A stretch of DNA of 64,000 nt from Cyclobacterium sp. SYSU L10401. Lineage in GTDB: Bacteria > Bacteroidota > Bacteroidia > Cytophagales > Cyclobacteriaceae. Positions 26,407 through 34,971 of the stretch are shown here, one piece after another; the stretch's first letter is position 1, and each line of letters starts with the position of its first letter. The DNA lies in assembly GCF_010993705.1 (NCBI RefSeq), contig NZ_WOFO01000012.1:86288-150287 (forward strand), read 5' to 3'. The position numbers were made by a program, and so were the translations under genes. Below the pieces are notes generated by a model. That model was not told the DNA's origin and ran no database searches. It saw only the letters and a list, made by a program, of their open reading frames with translations.

Positions 26407-27218
26407 GTACTACCGAAAGCTCCTCTTACTACGATCACCTGGAAAAAATGTCCGTAAGTGAATTGCTGACCAATATGAATAAGGAGGATCAAAGTGTTCC
26501 TTTGGCGGTAAGTAAAGCTTTGCCACAGCTGGAGGCATTGATAGCTGCCATTGTGCCAAGAATGGAAAAAGGAGGCCGCTTATTTTACATTGGAGCCGGT
26601 ACAAGCGGAAGATTGGGTATTCTGGATGCTTCCGAATGCCCGCCTACCTATGGAGTGCCGCACGACATGGTAATAGGTATCATTGCAGGTGGAGACCATG
26701 CCATCAGAAAGGCAGTGGAAAATGCAGAAGATGACCAGCATCAGGCATGGAAAGACATTCAGTCATTTGGATTCAACGCACAGGACACCATCATTGGCAT
26801 CGCTGCTTCTGGCACCACCCCCTATGTAATTGGAGGAGTGAAGGCAGCTGAATCGGCCGGCTTGCTCACAGGTTGCATCACTTGTAATCCGGATAGCCCT
26901 CTGGCAGCAGCCGTAAGGCTTCCGGTTGAAGTAGTGGTAGGACCTGAATTTGTGACGGGAAGTACCAGAATGAAATCCGGTACAGCGCAAAAACTATGTC
27001 TCAACATGATCTCTACCAGTGTCATGATTAAATTAGGGAAGGTCAAGGGAAATAAAATGGTAGATATGCAGCTGTCCAATAAAAAACTGGTGGATAGAGG
27101 GACAAAGATGATCATGGAAGCTACAGGCTTGCCAGAAGGAGAAGCCAGCGACTTGCTGCAAAGGTATGGATCCGTCAGAAATGCAGTAGCAGCCTATGAG
27201 CAATCCCAAAACCCCTAA
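26403..27218 (+). CDS. murQ: N-acetylmuramic acid 6-phosphate etherase
   Basis: Cleaves the lactyl ether of MurNAc 6-phosphate to GlcNAc 6-phosphate and D-lactate in wall-sugar recycling. The 271-residue SIS-fold protein has the sugar-phosphate site IGAGTSGRLGILDASECPP, with E78 and E109 (VENAEDD) where E. coli MurQ has catalytic Glu83 and Glu114, and the GPEFVTGSTRMKSGTAQK signature. It overlaps the kinase gene by four bases. The stop is only 5 bp from the converging mannose-1-phosphate guanylyltransferase stop. Confidence 0.96.
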   Translation: MSTTESSSYYDHLEKMSVSELLTNMNKEDQSVPLAVSKALPQLEALIAAIVPRMEKGGRLFYIGAGTSGRLGILDASECPPTYGVPHDMVIGIIAGGDHAIRKAVENAEDDQHQAWKDIQSFGFNAQDTIIGIAASGTTPYVIGGVKAAESAGLLTGCITCNPDSPLAAAVRLPVEVVVGPEFVTGSTRMKSGTAQKLCLNMISTSVMIKLGKVKGNKMVDMQLSNKKLVDRGTKMIMEATGLPEGEASDLLQRYGSVRNAVAAYEQSQNP

Positions 27219-27223
27219 GGCTG

Positions 27224-28300
27224 TCAAATATAACCTTCATCGATTTTTTTTGCATCATTTACGAATTTTCTAAATTCACCTTCCTCTCCAAGTTTACAGA
27301 TCAACAGCACATTTTCGCTATCACTGACCAGGTAATTTTTCAGGCCCTGAATAACTACCAGTTTGTCCTGGGGTAGCTTAATGAAGCAATTTTCGGTATC
27401 ATAAAGCAATGCGTTCCCCTTGACTGAGTTTCGTTCTCTGTCCTTTTCAGAGATTTCATAAAGATTTTGCCAGGAGCCCAAATCCGACCAGCCAAAATCC
27501 CCCAATACCATGAACACCTCATCGGACCTTTCGAGAATCCCATGGTCTATGGATATGTTTTTGATCAGACTGTAGGCTTTGTTCAGAAAAAGGTGCTCCT
27601 TTTCAGTACAAAAGTAAATTTCCCCTTCATCAAAAACTTCAGCCATTTCCGGCAGGTGTTTTTCAAATGCATTGATGATGCTTTCATTTCTCCAGACAAA
27701 TGTTCCCGAATTCCAGACGAAATCACCACTTTCAAGAAACGTTGCCGCCAGGGATTCGTCAGGCTTTTCGGTGAATGTTTTTACCTTTTTAACCGGGTTT
27801 TCATTTTCCGGAAAATACTGAATGTAACCATAGCTGGTATCTGCCCTATTTGGCCTGATCCCAATGGTTACCAGATTCCCTATTGGTGAAGCACCGTTCA
27901 TGGCCAGGTCAATGGCTTCAAAAAAAGCTTTTTCATTAAAAATTAACTGATCAGATGGACTGATCAATACCTTGGCATTTGGATTCAGTTTCTTGATTTT
28001 GTAGCTGGCAAGGGCGATAGATGCTGCCGTATTGCGTCTTAATGGTTCTACCAGAATTTGATTGTCCGGTATCTCAGGCAACTGCTCTTTCACCAATGAA
28101 ACATATCTTTTATTGGTGACTACTATAAATTGATATGCGGCGAAGGAAAATCTTAACCTATCAAATGTCATTTGAAGCAAGGACCTTCCGGTACCTAATA
28201 AATCCAAAAACTGCTTGGGTTTGTGATGCCTGCTAAAAGGCCAGAACTTTATACCCAGACCTCCTGCCAGAATAACAACATACTTGTCCTTCACTTCCAT
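27224..28300 (-). CDS. manC: Mannose-1-phosphate guanylyltransferase
   Basis: Makes GDP-mannose from GTP and mannose 1-phosphate for polysaccharides and O-antigen. The 358 residues carry the nucleotidyltransferase start VILAGGLGIKFWPFSRHHKP (the usual Gly-rich GTP loop, with Lys in place of Arg), KQFLDLLG, NTAASIALA, and VEPLRRN, plus FTEKPDESLA and the SIDHGILERSD segment. There is no C-terminal cupin isomerase domain, so it is a single-function enzyme. The gene starts two bases after the stop of the KpsF/GutQ-type isomerase, making a two-gene surface-sugar unit. Confidence 0.92.
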   Translation of the reverse strand: MEVKDKYVVILAGGLGIKFWPFSRHHKPKQFLDLLGTGRSLLQMTFDRLRFSFAAYQFIVVTNKRYVSLVKEQLPEIPDNQILVEPLRRNTAASIALASYKIKKLNPNAKVLISPSDQLIFNEKAFFEAIDLAMNGASPIGNLVTIGIRPNRADTSYGYIQYFPENENPVKKVKTFTEKPDESLAATFLESGDFVWNSGTFVWRNESIINAFEKHLPEMAEVFDEGEIYFCTEKEHLFLNKAYSLIKNISIDHGILERSDEVFMVLGDFGWSDLGSWQNLYEISEKDRERNSVKGNALLYDTENCFIKLPQDKLVVIQGLKNYLVSDSENVLLICKLGEEGEFRKFVNDAKKIDEGYI

Positions 28301-28302
28301 AA

Positions 28303-29271
28303 TTATACAATTCCTTCCTTCATCAAATCATGAATATGAATAAATCCAACGACCTCATCAGCTTCTTTTACCACCAATTGCGTAATATTAAAATCTCTCA
28401 TCATTCCCAGCGCTTTAACTGCATACTCATCCACAGGTATGGTTTTCGGATCCCTTATCATGATTTCAACTGCTTTAATCCTGCTCAAATCAGGATCCCG
28501 CTGAAGCATTCTTCTCAGGTCTCCATCTGTAATGATACCCAGCAGCTGATTTTTGGCATCCACCACCGCTGTCGCTCCAAGTCGTTTACTACTGATTTCT
28601 ACAATCACATCTTTCAATGAGGCATTTTCCGAAATAATGGGAAGTAAAGCCTGATCCATAACATCCCCTACCTTCAGGTAAAGCTGCCTGCCCAATGTAC
28701 CTCCTGGGTGAAACCTGGCAAAAGATTCGGCAGAAAACCCTCTGGCTGAAAGCAAGCAGACAGCCAGCGCATCTCCCATGGCCATTTGAGCAGTAGTACT
28801 GGTCGTAGGGGCCAGATTATTCGGACAGGCTTCTTCTGCTACACCCGCATACAAAACGTAATCTGCCTGTTTGGCCAGATAACTGGATTCATTACCGACC
28901 AAAGCTATCAGTTTGTTTCCTGATTGTTTGAGCAGGGGAATGAGCACCTTAATTTCCGGAGTATTACCACTTTTGGATACGCATATTACAAAATCTTCTT
29001 TTTTAATCATACCTAAATCACCATGAATTGCATCGGCAGCATGCATAAATAAAGAAGGAGTTCCTGTGGAATTGAGCGTAGCCACAATTTTATTGGAAAT
29101 GATGGCACTTTTGCCGATTCCGGTAACCACCACCCTACCCGAGTGCTGCAAAATATCTTCCACACAAGCTTCAAAATCTTCTCCTATGAAGGGTATCAGA
29201 TTTATAAGTGCATCCGCCTCGTTTTGCAGTACATTTTTTGCCGTGGTTTTAATATTTTTTAGTAAATTCAA
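28303..29271 (-). CDS. kdsD: KpsF/GutQ (KdsD) arabinose-5-phosphate isomerase family
   Basis: Converts ribulose 5-phosphate to arabinose 5-phosphate for Kdo synthesis. The 322 residues have an N-terminal SIS domain (VVVTGIGKSAIISNKIVATL, CVSKSGNTPEI, LAPTTSTTAQMAMGDALAV) followed by two CBS motifs (GITDGDLRRML and the segment ending HIHDLMKEGIV). The start is a TTG at 29271: no ATG lies upstream within the frame before a stop, and the first 25 residues are needed for the fold. It heads the pair with manC and is divergent from recQ. Confidence 0.9.
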   Translation of the reverse strand: MNLLKNIKTTAKNVLQNEADALINLIPFIGEDFEACVEDILQHSGRVVVTGIGKSAIISNKIVATLNSTGTPSLFMHAADAIHGDLGMIKKEDFVICVSKSGNTPEIKVLIPLLKQSGNKLIALVGNESSYLAKQADYVLYAGVAEEACPNNLAPTTSTTAQMAMGDALAVCLLSARGFSAESFARFHPGGTLGRQLYLKVGDVMDQALLPIISENASLKDVIVEISSKRLGATAVVDAKNQLLGIITDGDLRRMLQRDPDLSRIKAVEIMIRDPKTIPVDEYAVKALGMMRDFNITQLVVKEADEVVGFIHIHDLMKEGIV

Positions 29272-29290
29272 TTTTACAGTTGTTAATTGT

Positions 29291-29298
29291 TAATTTTG
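29291..29298 (+). promoter_or_regulatory. Possible -7 element of recQ
   Basis: TAATTTTG fits TAnnTTTG, 72 bp before the recQ GTG. A second TAAT-rich stretch nearby makes the exact start uncertain. Confidence 0.35.
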
Positions 29299-29369
29299 TA
29301 TAAAGGTAGGAAAGTTTTACCTTAAACTTTAATGATTGACAAAGAGCAACTCATTAAACTATTTACCTA

Positions 29370-31547
29370 GTGGATAACGCAGTAAAAGAAAATCTGAAAA
29401 ATATTTTTGGTTTCAATCAGTTCAGAGGGAACCAACAATTCATAGTAGAAAATATACTTAAGGGGAAAAACACTTTTGTTATAATGCCTACAGGGGCAGG
29501 GAAATCCCTTTGCTACCAATTGCCGGCTGTTTCAAAAAAAGGGACTGCCATCGTCATTTCTCCTTTGATTGCCCTGATGAAAAATCAGGTTGACCAGCTG
29601 AACAGTTTTGGGATCAATGCCCACTTCCTTAATTCAACCCTGAGCAAATCTGAATCCAACAGGGTAAAGGGGGAAGTTACCGCAGGTCTCACCAAGCTGC
29701 TTTACGTGGCCCCCGAGTCGCTGACCAAAGAAGAAAATGTCCAGTTTTTAAAAAATGCGGATATCAGTTTCGTTGCCATTGATGAAGCCCATTGCATTTC
29801 TGAATGGGGGCACGATTTCAGGCCAGAGTACCGGAAGATAAAATCTATCATCGCACAAATCGGAGAAAAACTTCCAGTCATTGCGCTTACTGCCACCGCT
29901 ACACCGAAGGTACAGCAGGATATACAACGGAATCTTCAAATGGAAGAGGCAGACTTGTTCAAGTCTTCCTTTAACAGGACCAACCTCTATTATGAGGTAC
30001 GGCCGAAAATGAAGAATGATACCAAAAAAGAAATCATCAAATACATCAAGTCCCAAAAAGGTAAATCGGGTATCATCTACTGCCTGAGCAGGAAAAAAGT
30101 AACAGAAATAGCTGACCTTCTCAAAGTAAATGGAATCAATGCCGCCCCCTACCACGCTGGACTTGACGGGCATGTGAGGGTGAAAAATCAAGATGATTTT
30201 CTCAATGAAGAAGTGGATGTCATTGTGGCTACCATCGCTTTCGGAATGGGCATAGACAAACCCGATGTGAGGTATGTCATCCATTACGACGTTCCCAAGT
30301 CCCTTGAAGGTTATTATCAGGAAACAGGAAGAGCCGGAAGGGACGGTTTGGAAGGCCATTGTCTGATGTTTTACCGATATGAAGACATCGTAAAACTGGA
30401 GAAATTCAATAAAGATAAACCTGTCAATGAGCGAGAAAATGCCAAGGTTCTGCTCCAGGAGATGGCTGCCTATGCAGAAAGTTCCGTTTGCAGGAGAAGG
30501 TTTTTACTTCATTATTTTGGGGAAAATCTGGGCAAAGACTGTGGCTTTTGCGACAATTGTAAAAAGTCAAAAGAAACCTTTGATGGTCAGGATGACATCC
30601 TTACAGTAATCAAAGCTGTAAAGGAGACCAACCAAAGGTTCAGTATGGATCATATCGTCAGCATGATCAGAGGGGAAAAAGATGATTACATAGAAAGCTA
30701 TGACCATGATAAACTTTCCACCTTTGGACAAGGTAAAGACAAAGATACCATCCATTGGAAGACGGTAATTCGTCAAACCATGATTTACGGTTTGCTGGAT
30801 AAAGACATTGAAAATTATGGTGTGCTTTTGTTGTCTGATAAAAGTGAATCTTATTTGAAGGAACCATATCCTATAAAGATCAGTAAAAATCATAATTTTG
30901 AGGAAATGGCTGAAAGTATATCTTCTGAAGAGTTGAGCAACATGGGCAAGGCCTATGATGAAAAGCTTTTTGAACTTCTGAAAGCAGAACGAAAAAAAGT
31001 AGCAAAAGTCAAAAACCTTCCCCCTTATGTGATCTTCCAAGACCCTTCGCTGGAGGAAATGGCCACTGTCTATCCTACCTCAAAAGAGGAGCTGGCCCAA
31101 ATCAATGGTGTAGGCATGGGAAAAGTGGCTAAATTTGGCGCTTCCTTCTTAAGGTTAATCGAAAAATATGTAGAAGAAAATGAGATTATCACAGCCTCTG
31201 ACGTTGTAGTAAAAACTTCAGGAACCCGGTCAAAAGTAAAAATCACGATCATTCAGCAAATAGACCGAAAGATTGACCTTGACGAAATTGCCAATAACCT
31301 GAATATCAGCATGAGTGAATTGCTGCACGAAATAGAGCAAATCATTTACAGCGGCACAAAATTAAATATCAATTATTACATACAGAATATCATGGATGAT
31401 GAAAGAGAAGACATTCTCCATGATTATTTTATGACGGCCGATACTGACAAAATACGGGAAGCCATGGCGGAATTGGAAGAAGATGATTTTTCTGAGGAGG
31501 AAGTAAGGGTTTACCGGATAAAATTTATTTCAGATCACGCCAACTAA
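29370..31547 (+). CDS. recQ: ATP-dependent DNA helicase RecQ
   Basis: A 725-residue 3'-5' helicase for recombination repair. Domains in order: helicase core with FRGNQQFIVENIL, Walker A PTGAGKSLCY (near residue 40), DEAHCISEWGHDFRPEYR, FGMGIDKPDVRYVIH and QETGRAGRDG; a zinc-binding set with Cys in CRRRFLLHYFGENLGKDCGFC and CDNC; a winged-helix RQC region; an HRDC domain around 520-600 (PPYVIFQDPSLEEMATVYP). The C-terminal 120 residues carry an extra helical tail. The start is GTG at 29370: an in-frame stop lies just upstream and no ATG precedes the helicase core. It is followed by purD after 14 bp. Confidence 0.96.
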   Translation: MDNAVKENLKNIFGFNQFRGNQQFIVENILKGKNTFVIMPTGAGKSLCYQLPAVSKKGTAIVISPLIALMKNQVDQLNSFGINAHFLNSTLSKSESNRVKGEVTAGLTKLLYVAPESLTKEENVQFLKNADISFVAIDEAHCISEWGHDFRPEYRKIKSIIAQIGEKLPVIALTATATPKVQQDIQRNLQMEEADLFKSSFNRTNLYYEVRPKMKNDTKKEIIKYIKSQKGKSGIIYCLSRKKVTEIADLLKVNGINAAPYHAGLDGHVRVKNQDDFLNEEVDVIVATIAFGMGIDKPDVRYVIHYDVPKSLEGYYQETGRAGRDGLEGHCLMFYRYEDIVKLEKFNKDKPVNERENAKVLLQEMAAYAESSVCRRRFLLHYFGENLGKDCGFCDNCKKSKETFDGQDDILTVIKAVKETNQRFSMDHIVSMIRGEKDDYIESYDHDKLSTFGQGKDKDTIHWKTVIRQTMIYGLLDKDIENYGVLLLSDKSESYLKEPYPIKISKNHNFEEMAESISSEELSNMGKAYDEKLFELLKAERKKVAKVKNLPPYVIFQDPSLEEMATVYPTSKEELAQINGVGMGKVAKFGASFLRLIEKYVEENEIITASDVVVKTSGTRSKVKITIIQQIDRKIDLDEIANNLNISMSELLHEIEQIIYSGTKLNINYYIQNIMDDEREDILHDYFMTADTDKIREAMAELEEDDFSEEEVRVYRIKFISDHAN

Positions 31548-31561
31548 AAGAAATACTACAA

Positions 31562-32857
31562 ATGAACATATTGCTCATTGGAAGCGGTGGCAGAGAACAC
31601 GCCTTTGCCTGGAAAATAAATCAAAGTAAACATTGTAAAAAATTATGGATTGCTCCGGGAAATGCCGGAACACAGGACCTGGGAGAAAACATCCCCCTAT
31701 CGGTAAATGATTTTGATGGAATTAAAGCTTTTTGCATCAAAAATGACGTCAGTTTACTTGTAGTTGGACCTGAAGAACCATTGGTAAAAGGATTAAGAGA
31801 CTTTTTGGCGCTGGACTCCAAAACTGCCTCCTTGCCCATAGTAGGTCCAGGAAAAGCCGGTGCTCAGCTGGAAGGAAGCAAGGATTTTTCAAAGGCCTTT
31901 ATGAATCAATATGGTATTCCTACGGCCACCCATGCCACCTTCACCCAAGCTTCTTTTCAGGAAGGTATAGCGTATTTAAAACAACAAAAACTTCCTATTG
32001 TCCTTAAAGCTGATGGACTGGCAGCTGGGAAGGGGGTTTTGATATGCCACAGTCTGGAGGATGCTGAAGAAAGCTTTAAGGATATGCTTCTGGGAAAAAA
32101 ATTTGGGGAGGCCTCGACGAAGGTTGTGATTGAAACCTTCCTCCATGGCATTGAGCTTTCCGTATTTGTTGCAACAGACGGAGAAAGCTATAAAATCCTA
32201 CCGGAAGCCAAGGATTACAAAAGAATTGGAGAGCAGGATACGGGACCAAATACCGGCGGAATGGGTGCCGTTAGCCCGGTACCTTTTGCAGACCCTGCCT
32301 TCATGAAAAAAGTGGAAGAAAAAATAATTCAACCTACCGTTCGCGGATTAAAAAATTCCGGAATTGATTTCAGAGGCTTCCTCTTTATTGGACTCATGAA
32401 CATGGAAGGAGAGCCTTATGTTATCGAATACAATGTCAGAATGGGAGATCCGGAAACACAGGCAGTGTTGCCTCGTATTGAAAGTGACTTTGTCTCCCTG
32501 CTTCACGCCATTGCAGTTAAGGATTTAAAGAATTATAGTTTAAAGACTGCTGACACCAGGTCTGCAACGGTAGTAATGGTAGCCGGCGGGTATCCGGATA
32601 CCTATGAAAAAGGCAAGGTCATTTCTGGTTTGGAAAAAAATGATCTCAAACAGGCCATCACCTTTCATGCGGGCACCAAAGCAATCCATCCTGAAACCAT
32701 CGTCACCAATGGTGGCCGGGTATTGGGAATCACAGGATTAGGAAATACAATTGAGGATGCCATAAAGCATGCCTACGAAAGAGTAAACCAGATCAATTGG
32801 GAAAAAGTAAATTACCGGAAGGATATCGGACAGGACATACTCCATTCCGGGGATTGA
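31562..32857 (+). CDS. purD: Phosphoribosylamine-glycine ligase
   Basis: ATP-grasp enzyme of purine synthesis (PRA + glycine + ATP to GAR). The 431-residue protein begins MNILLIGSGGREHAFAWKI, has VVGPEEPLVKG, the ATP loop ADGLAAGKGVL, IGEQDTGPNTGGMGAV, the NVRMGDPETQAVLPR metal site and the C-terminal GGRVLGITGLGNTIEDA. Standard length. Separated by 14 bp from recQ and 46 bp from the RicT-like gene, so all four may be one transcript. Confidence 0.97.
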   Translation: MNILLIGSGGREHAFAWKINQSKHCKKLWIAPGNAGTQDLGENIPLSVNDFDGIKAFCIKNDVSLLVVGPEEPLVKGLRDFLALDSKTASLPIVGPGKAGAQLEGSKDFSKAFMNQYGIPTATHATFTQASFQEGIAYLKQQKLPIVLKADGLAAGKGVLICHSLEDAEESFKDMLLGKKFGEASTKVVIETFLHGIELSVFVATDGESYKILPEAKDYKRIGEQDTGPNTGGMGAVSPVPFADPAFMKKVEEKIIQPTVRGLKNSGIDFRGFLFIGLMNMEGEPYVIEYNVRMGDPETQAVLPRIESDFVSLLHAIAVKDLKNYSLKTADTRSATVVMVAGGYPDTYEKGKVISGLEKNDLKQAITFHAGTKAIHPETIVTNGGRVLGITGLGNTIEDAIKHAYERVNQINWEKVNYRKDIGQDILHSGD

Positions 32858-32903
32858 AAACCCATTTTCACGAGGAGGAAACTCCCTTAAATATAGATGA
32901 ATT

Positions 32904-34286
32904 ATGTCAGGATGTACAAATTGTAGCACCGGAACGACTGCTGTCGGCGGCTGTCAGAATAATGGCAGTTGTGGTACCAGCGATTGCAATAAAATGAATG
33001 CTTTTGATTGGTTATCCCATATGGGCATACCGGAAATAGATAAATTTGATATCGTAGAAATTAAATTTAAGGGAGGAAGAAAGGACTATTTCAGAAATTC
33101 AGGACTTTTGCCTCTTACCACGGGCGACCCGGTGGTGGTGGATGTACCCAATGGTCACCATATCGGATACGTATCCCTCCAGGGTGAGCTGGTAAGGCTG
33201 CAGATGCAAAAAAGGAAAATCAAAAATGATGACAATATCCTTAGCATTTACAGGATCGCCACTCCAAAAGACCTGGAAAAATGGCAGGAAGCCAAAAACC
33301 GGGAAATCCCTACCATATACAGAAGCAAACAAATCATTGAAGAATTAAAGTTGGGGATGAAACTATCTGATGTGGAATATCAGGCAGATAATTCCAAAGC
33401 CACTTTTTACTATTCAGCAGATGACAGGGTGGATTTCAGGGAACTGATCAAGTTATTGGCCTCAGAGTTTAAAATACGGGTGGAAATGAGGCAAATTAGC
33501 CTCAGACAAGAAGCGGGTCGATTGGGCGGTATTGGAGTTTGTGGGAGGGAGCTTTGCTGCTCTACCTGGATACATGATTTTAAAAGCGTAACCACTTCAG
33601 CAGCCCGGTATCAGAACCTATCCCTGAATCCAAGTAAATTGTCCGGCCAATGCGGTCGGTTGAAATGTTGCCTGAATTTTGAATTGGATAGCTACCTGAG
33701 TGCACTGGAAGATATCCCAAACGTAGAGAAGCCCCTCTTGACAGAAGCTGGTCCTGCCAAGCTCCAGAAAACAGATATTTTCAGACGCCTCATGTGGTTC
33801 AGCTACAATGATGACAACAACTGGCACTCTATAGATTGTGACAGGGTCAAAATGATCATTGAGCAAAATGAGAAGGGCATTACTCCTTTTAACCTAAAAC
33901 AGGACAAAGCATTTGAAGGAGAATTTGATCAAAGCAAGAACAATCAGGACCTGGAATTACTGGACAAGAAATTTGCGCAATCCAAAAGAAAAAAGAAACG
34001 CAAACCGAAATCGAGAAAACCTAACATGAATGCGGGCGATTCGGGGGCAGCCAGACCGGAACAGCAACAGCAGGAAAAAAGGGGCAGAAATCAAAGAAAC
34101 AACAAAAACCAGAAAAGGGGAAATAAAAATCAAAACCAAAAGGATAATCCATCCCAATTCCAAGCTGACAATCCTCAAAAGGGACCTATAGGCAAAAATG
34201 AGGGCGCACCAAACAAAAGGAGAAGACCCAATCGAAACCGGAATCAAAAGAATCATCCAAATAAAGGGCAGTCTGATGATAAATAA
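32904..34286 (+). CDS. ricT: PSP1-domain protein (RicT-like)
   Basis: A 460-residue protein with a PSP1 domain like Bacillus RicT/YaaT, which with RicA and RicF forms a [4Fe-4S] complex acting on RNA processing. The N-terminus is Cys-rich (MSGCTNCSTGTTAVGGCQNN with further Cys), the core holds VCGRELCCSTWIHDF and QCGRLKCCLNFELD, and the last ~110 residues are low-complexity and basic, rich in Asn, Gln, Lys and Arg, suggesting RNA contact. Its stop lies 10 bp inside the following gldH start region, an overlap typical of coupled genes. RicA/RicF partners are not seen in the window. Confidence 0.88.
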   Translation: MSGCTNCSTGTTAVGGCQNNGSCGTSDCNKMNAFDWLSHMGIPEIDKFDIVEIKFKGGRKDYFRNSGLLPLTTGDPVVVDVPNGHHIGYVSLQGELVRLQMQKRKIKNDDNILSIYRIATPKDLEKWQEAKNREIPTIYRSKQIIEELKLGMKLSDVEYQADNSKATFYYSADDRVDFRELIKLLASEFKIRVEMRQISLRQEAGRLGGIGVCGRELCCSTWIHDFKSVTTSAARYQNLSLNPSKLSGQCGRLKCCLNFELDSYLSALEDIPNVEKPLLTEAGPAKLQKTDIFRRLMWFSYNDDNNWHSIDCDRVKMIIEQNEKGITPFNLKQDKAFEGEFDQSKNNQDLELLDKKFAQSKRKKKRKPKSRKPNMNAGDSGAARPEQQQQEKRGRNQRNNKNQKRGNKNQNQKDNPSQFQADNPQKGPIGKNEGAPNKRRRPNRNRNQKNHPNKGQSDDK

Positions 34287-34752
34287 AAGTCCGACTGCAT
34301 ATTTGTGCCTTCTGGGCAACATACTACTTCTGGCTGCCTGTAACGGGGACAGGTTATATGAATCATTTGAAGATTTCCCCGGCCAGGAATGGGTGGTGTC
34401 TGATACCGTTTCTTTTCCGGTAGACTCATTATCTTCCGATTATTCAAAAATCTTATCTGTAGGCATCAGGTACAATGACAGCTACGAATACCATAACTTG
34501 TACCTGCGCTTTCTTCTCATGGATAGCCTTGAAAATGTATTGGTGGATTCTCTGGTCAACCTGCAATTGTTTGACCCCAAATCAGGGCAACCTTTGGGTT
34601 CGGGCTTTGGAAACAGAAGGACCTTATACGACACCTTACCTGCGAGAGAACTCCCTGCACCAGCCAAAGTACAATTTATCCAATACATGAGAAAAGACAC
34701 CCTGGAAGGCATTGAATCGATTGGCCTAAAAATAGCTGCAGAAAGGGACTAA
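34276..34752 (+). CDS. gldH: Gliding motility lipoprotein GldH
   Basis: A 158-residue lipoprotein with lipobox LLLAAC, required for gliding in Flavobacterium. Residues after the Cys read NGDRLYESFEDFPGQEWVV, then a beta-rich domain with SYEYHNLYLRFLLMDS and LYDTLPARELPAPAKVQF, as in GldH. The longer open frame from 34198 is ignored because the ATG at 34276 places the signal peptide at the terminus. It overlaps the ricT-like gene by 11 bases. Function in motility or type IX secretion here is inferred from family membership. Confidence 0.88.
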   Translation: MINKSPTAYLCLLGNILLLAACNGDRLYESFEDFPGQEWVVSDTVSFPVDSLSSDYSKILSVGIRYNDSYEYHNLYLRFLLMDSLENVLVDSLVNLQLFDPKSGQPLGSGFGNRRTLYDTLPARELPAPAKVQFIQYMRKDTLEGIESIGLKIAAERD

Positions 34753-34971
34753 ACCCGAAATATGCATTTGGAATTTCATTGCAAACTGAAATTACTTCAA
34801 AATCAGTCAATCGTTGCAGTTTTCAACTTCACCATAGCGGTGCTAGTTTCCAAACTGCCTTATTTTCTTGCAATTTCAGCCTTCATAACGAAACCTAATA
34901 CTCAATCAGGTTTAAAAGTACCTAAAGAAACCTGGAAATTTCTTTTTACCTTAGAAGAGGAAAGGGAATTT

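Noticed and set aside
25336..27218. A complete sugar phosphotransferase (PTS) muramic acid uptake system
   Set aside because: No PTS component or transporter gene is present; only kinase and etherase can be supported.
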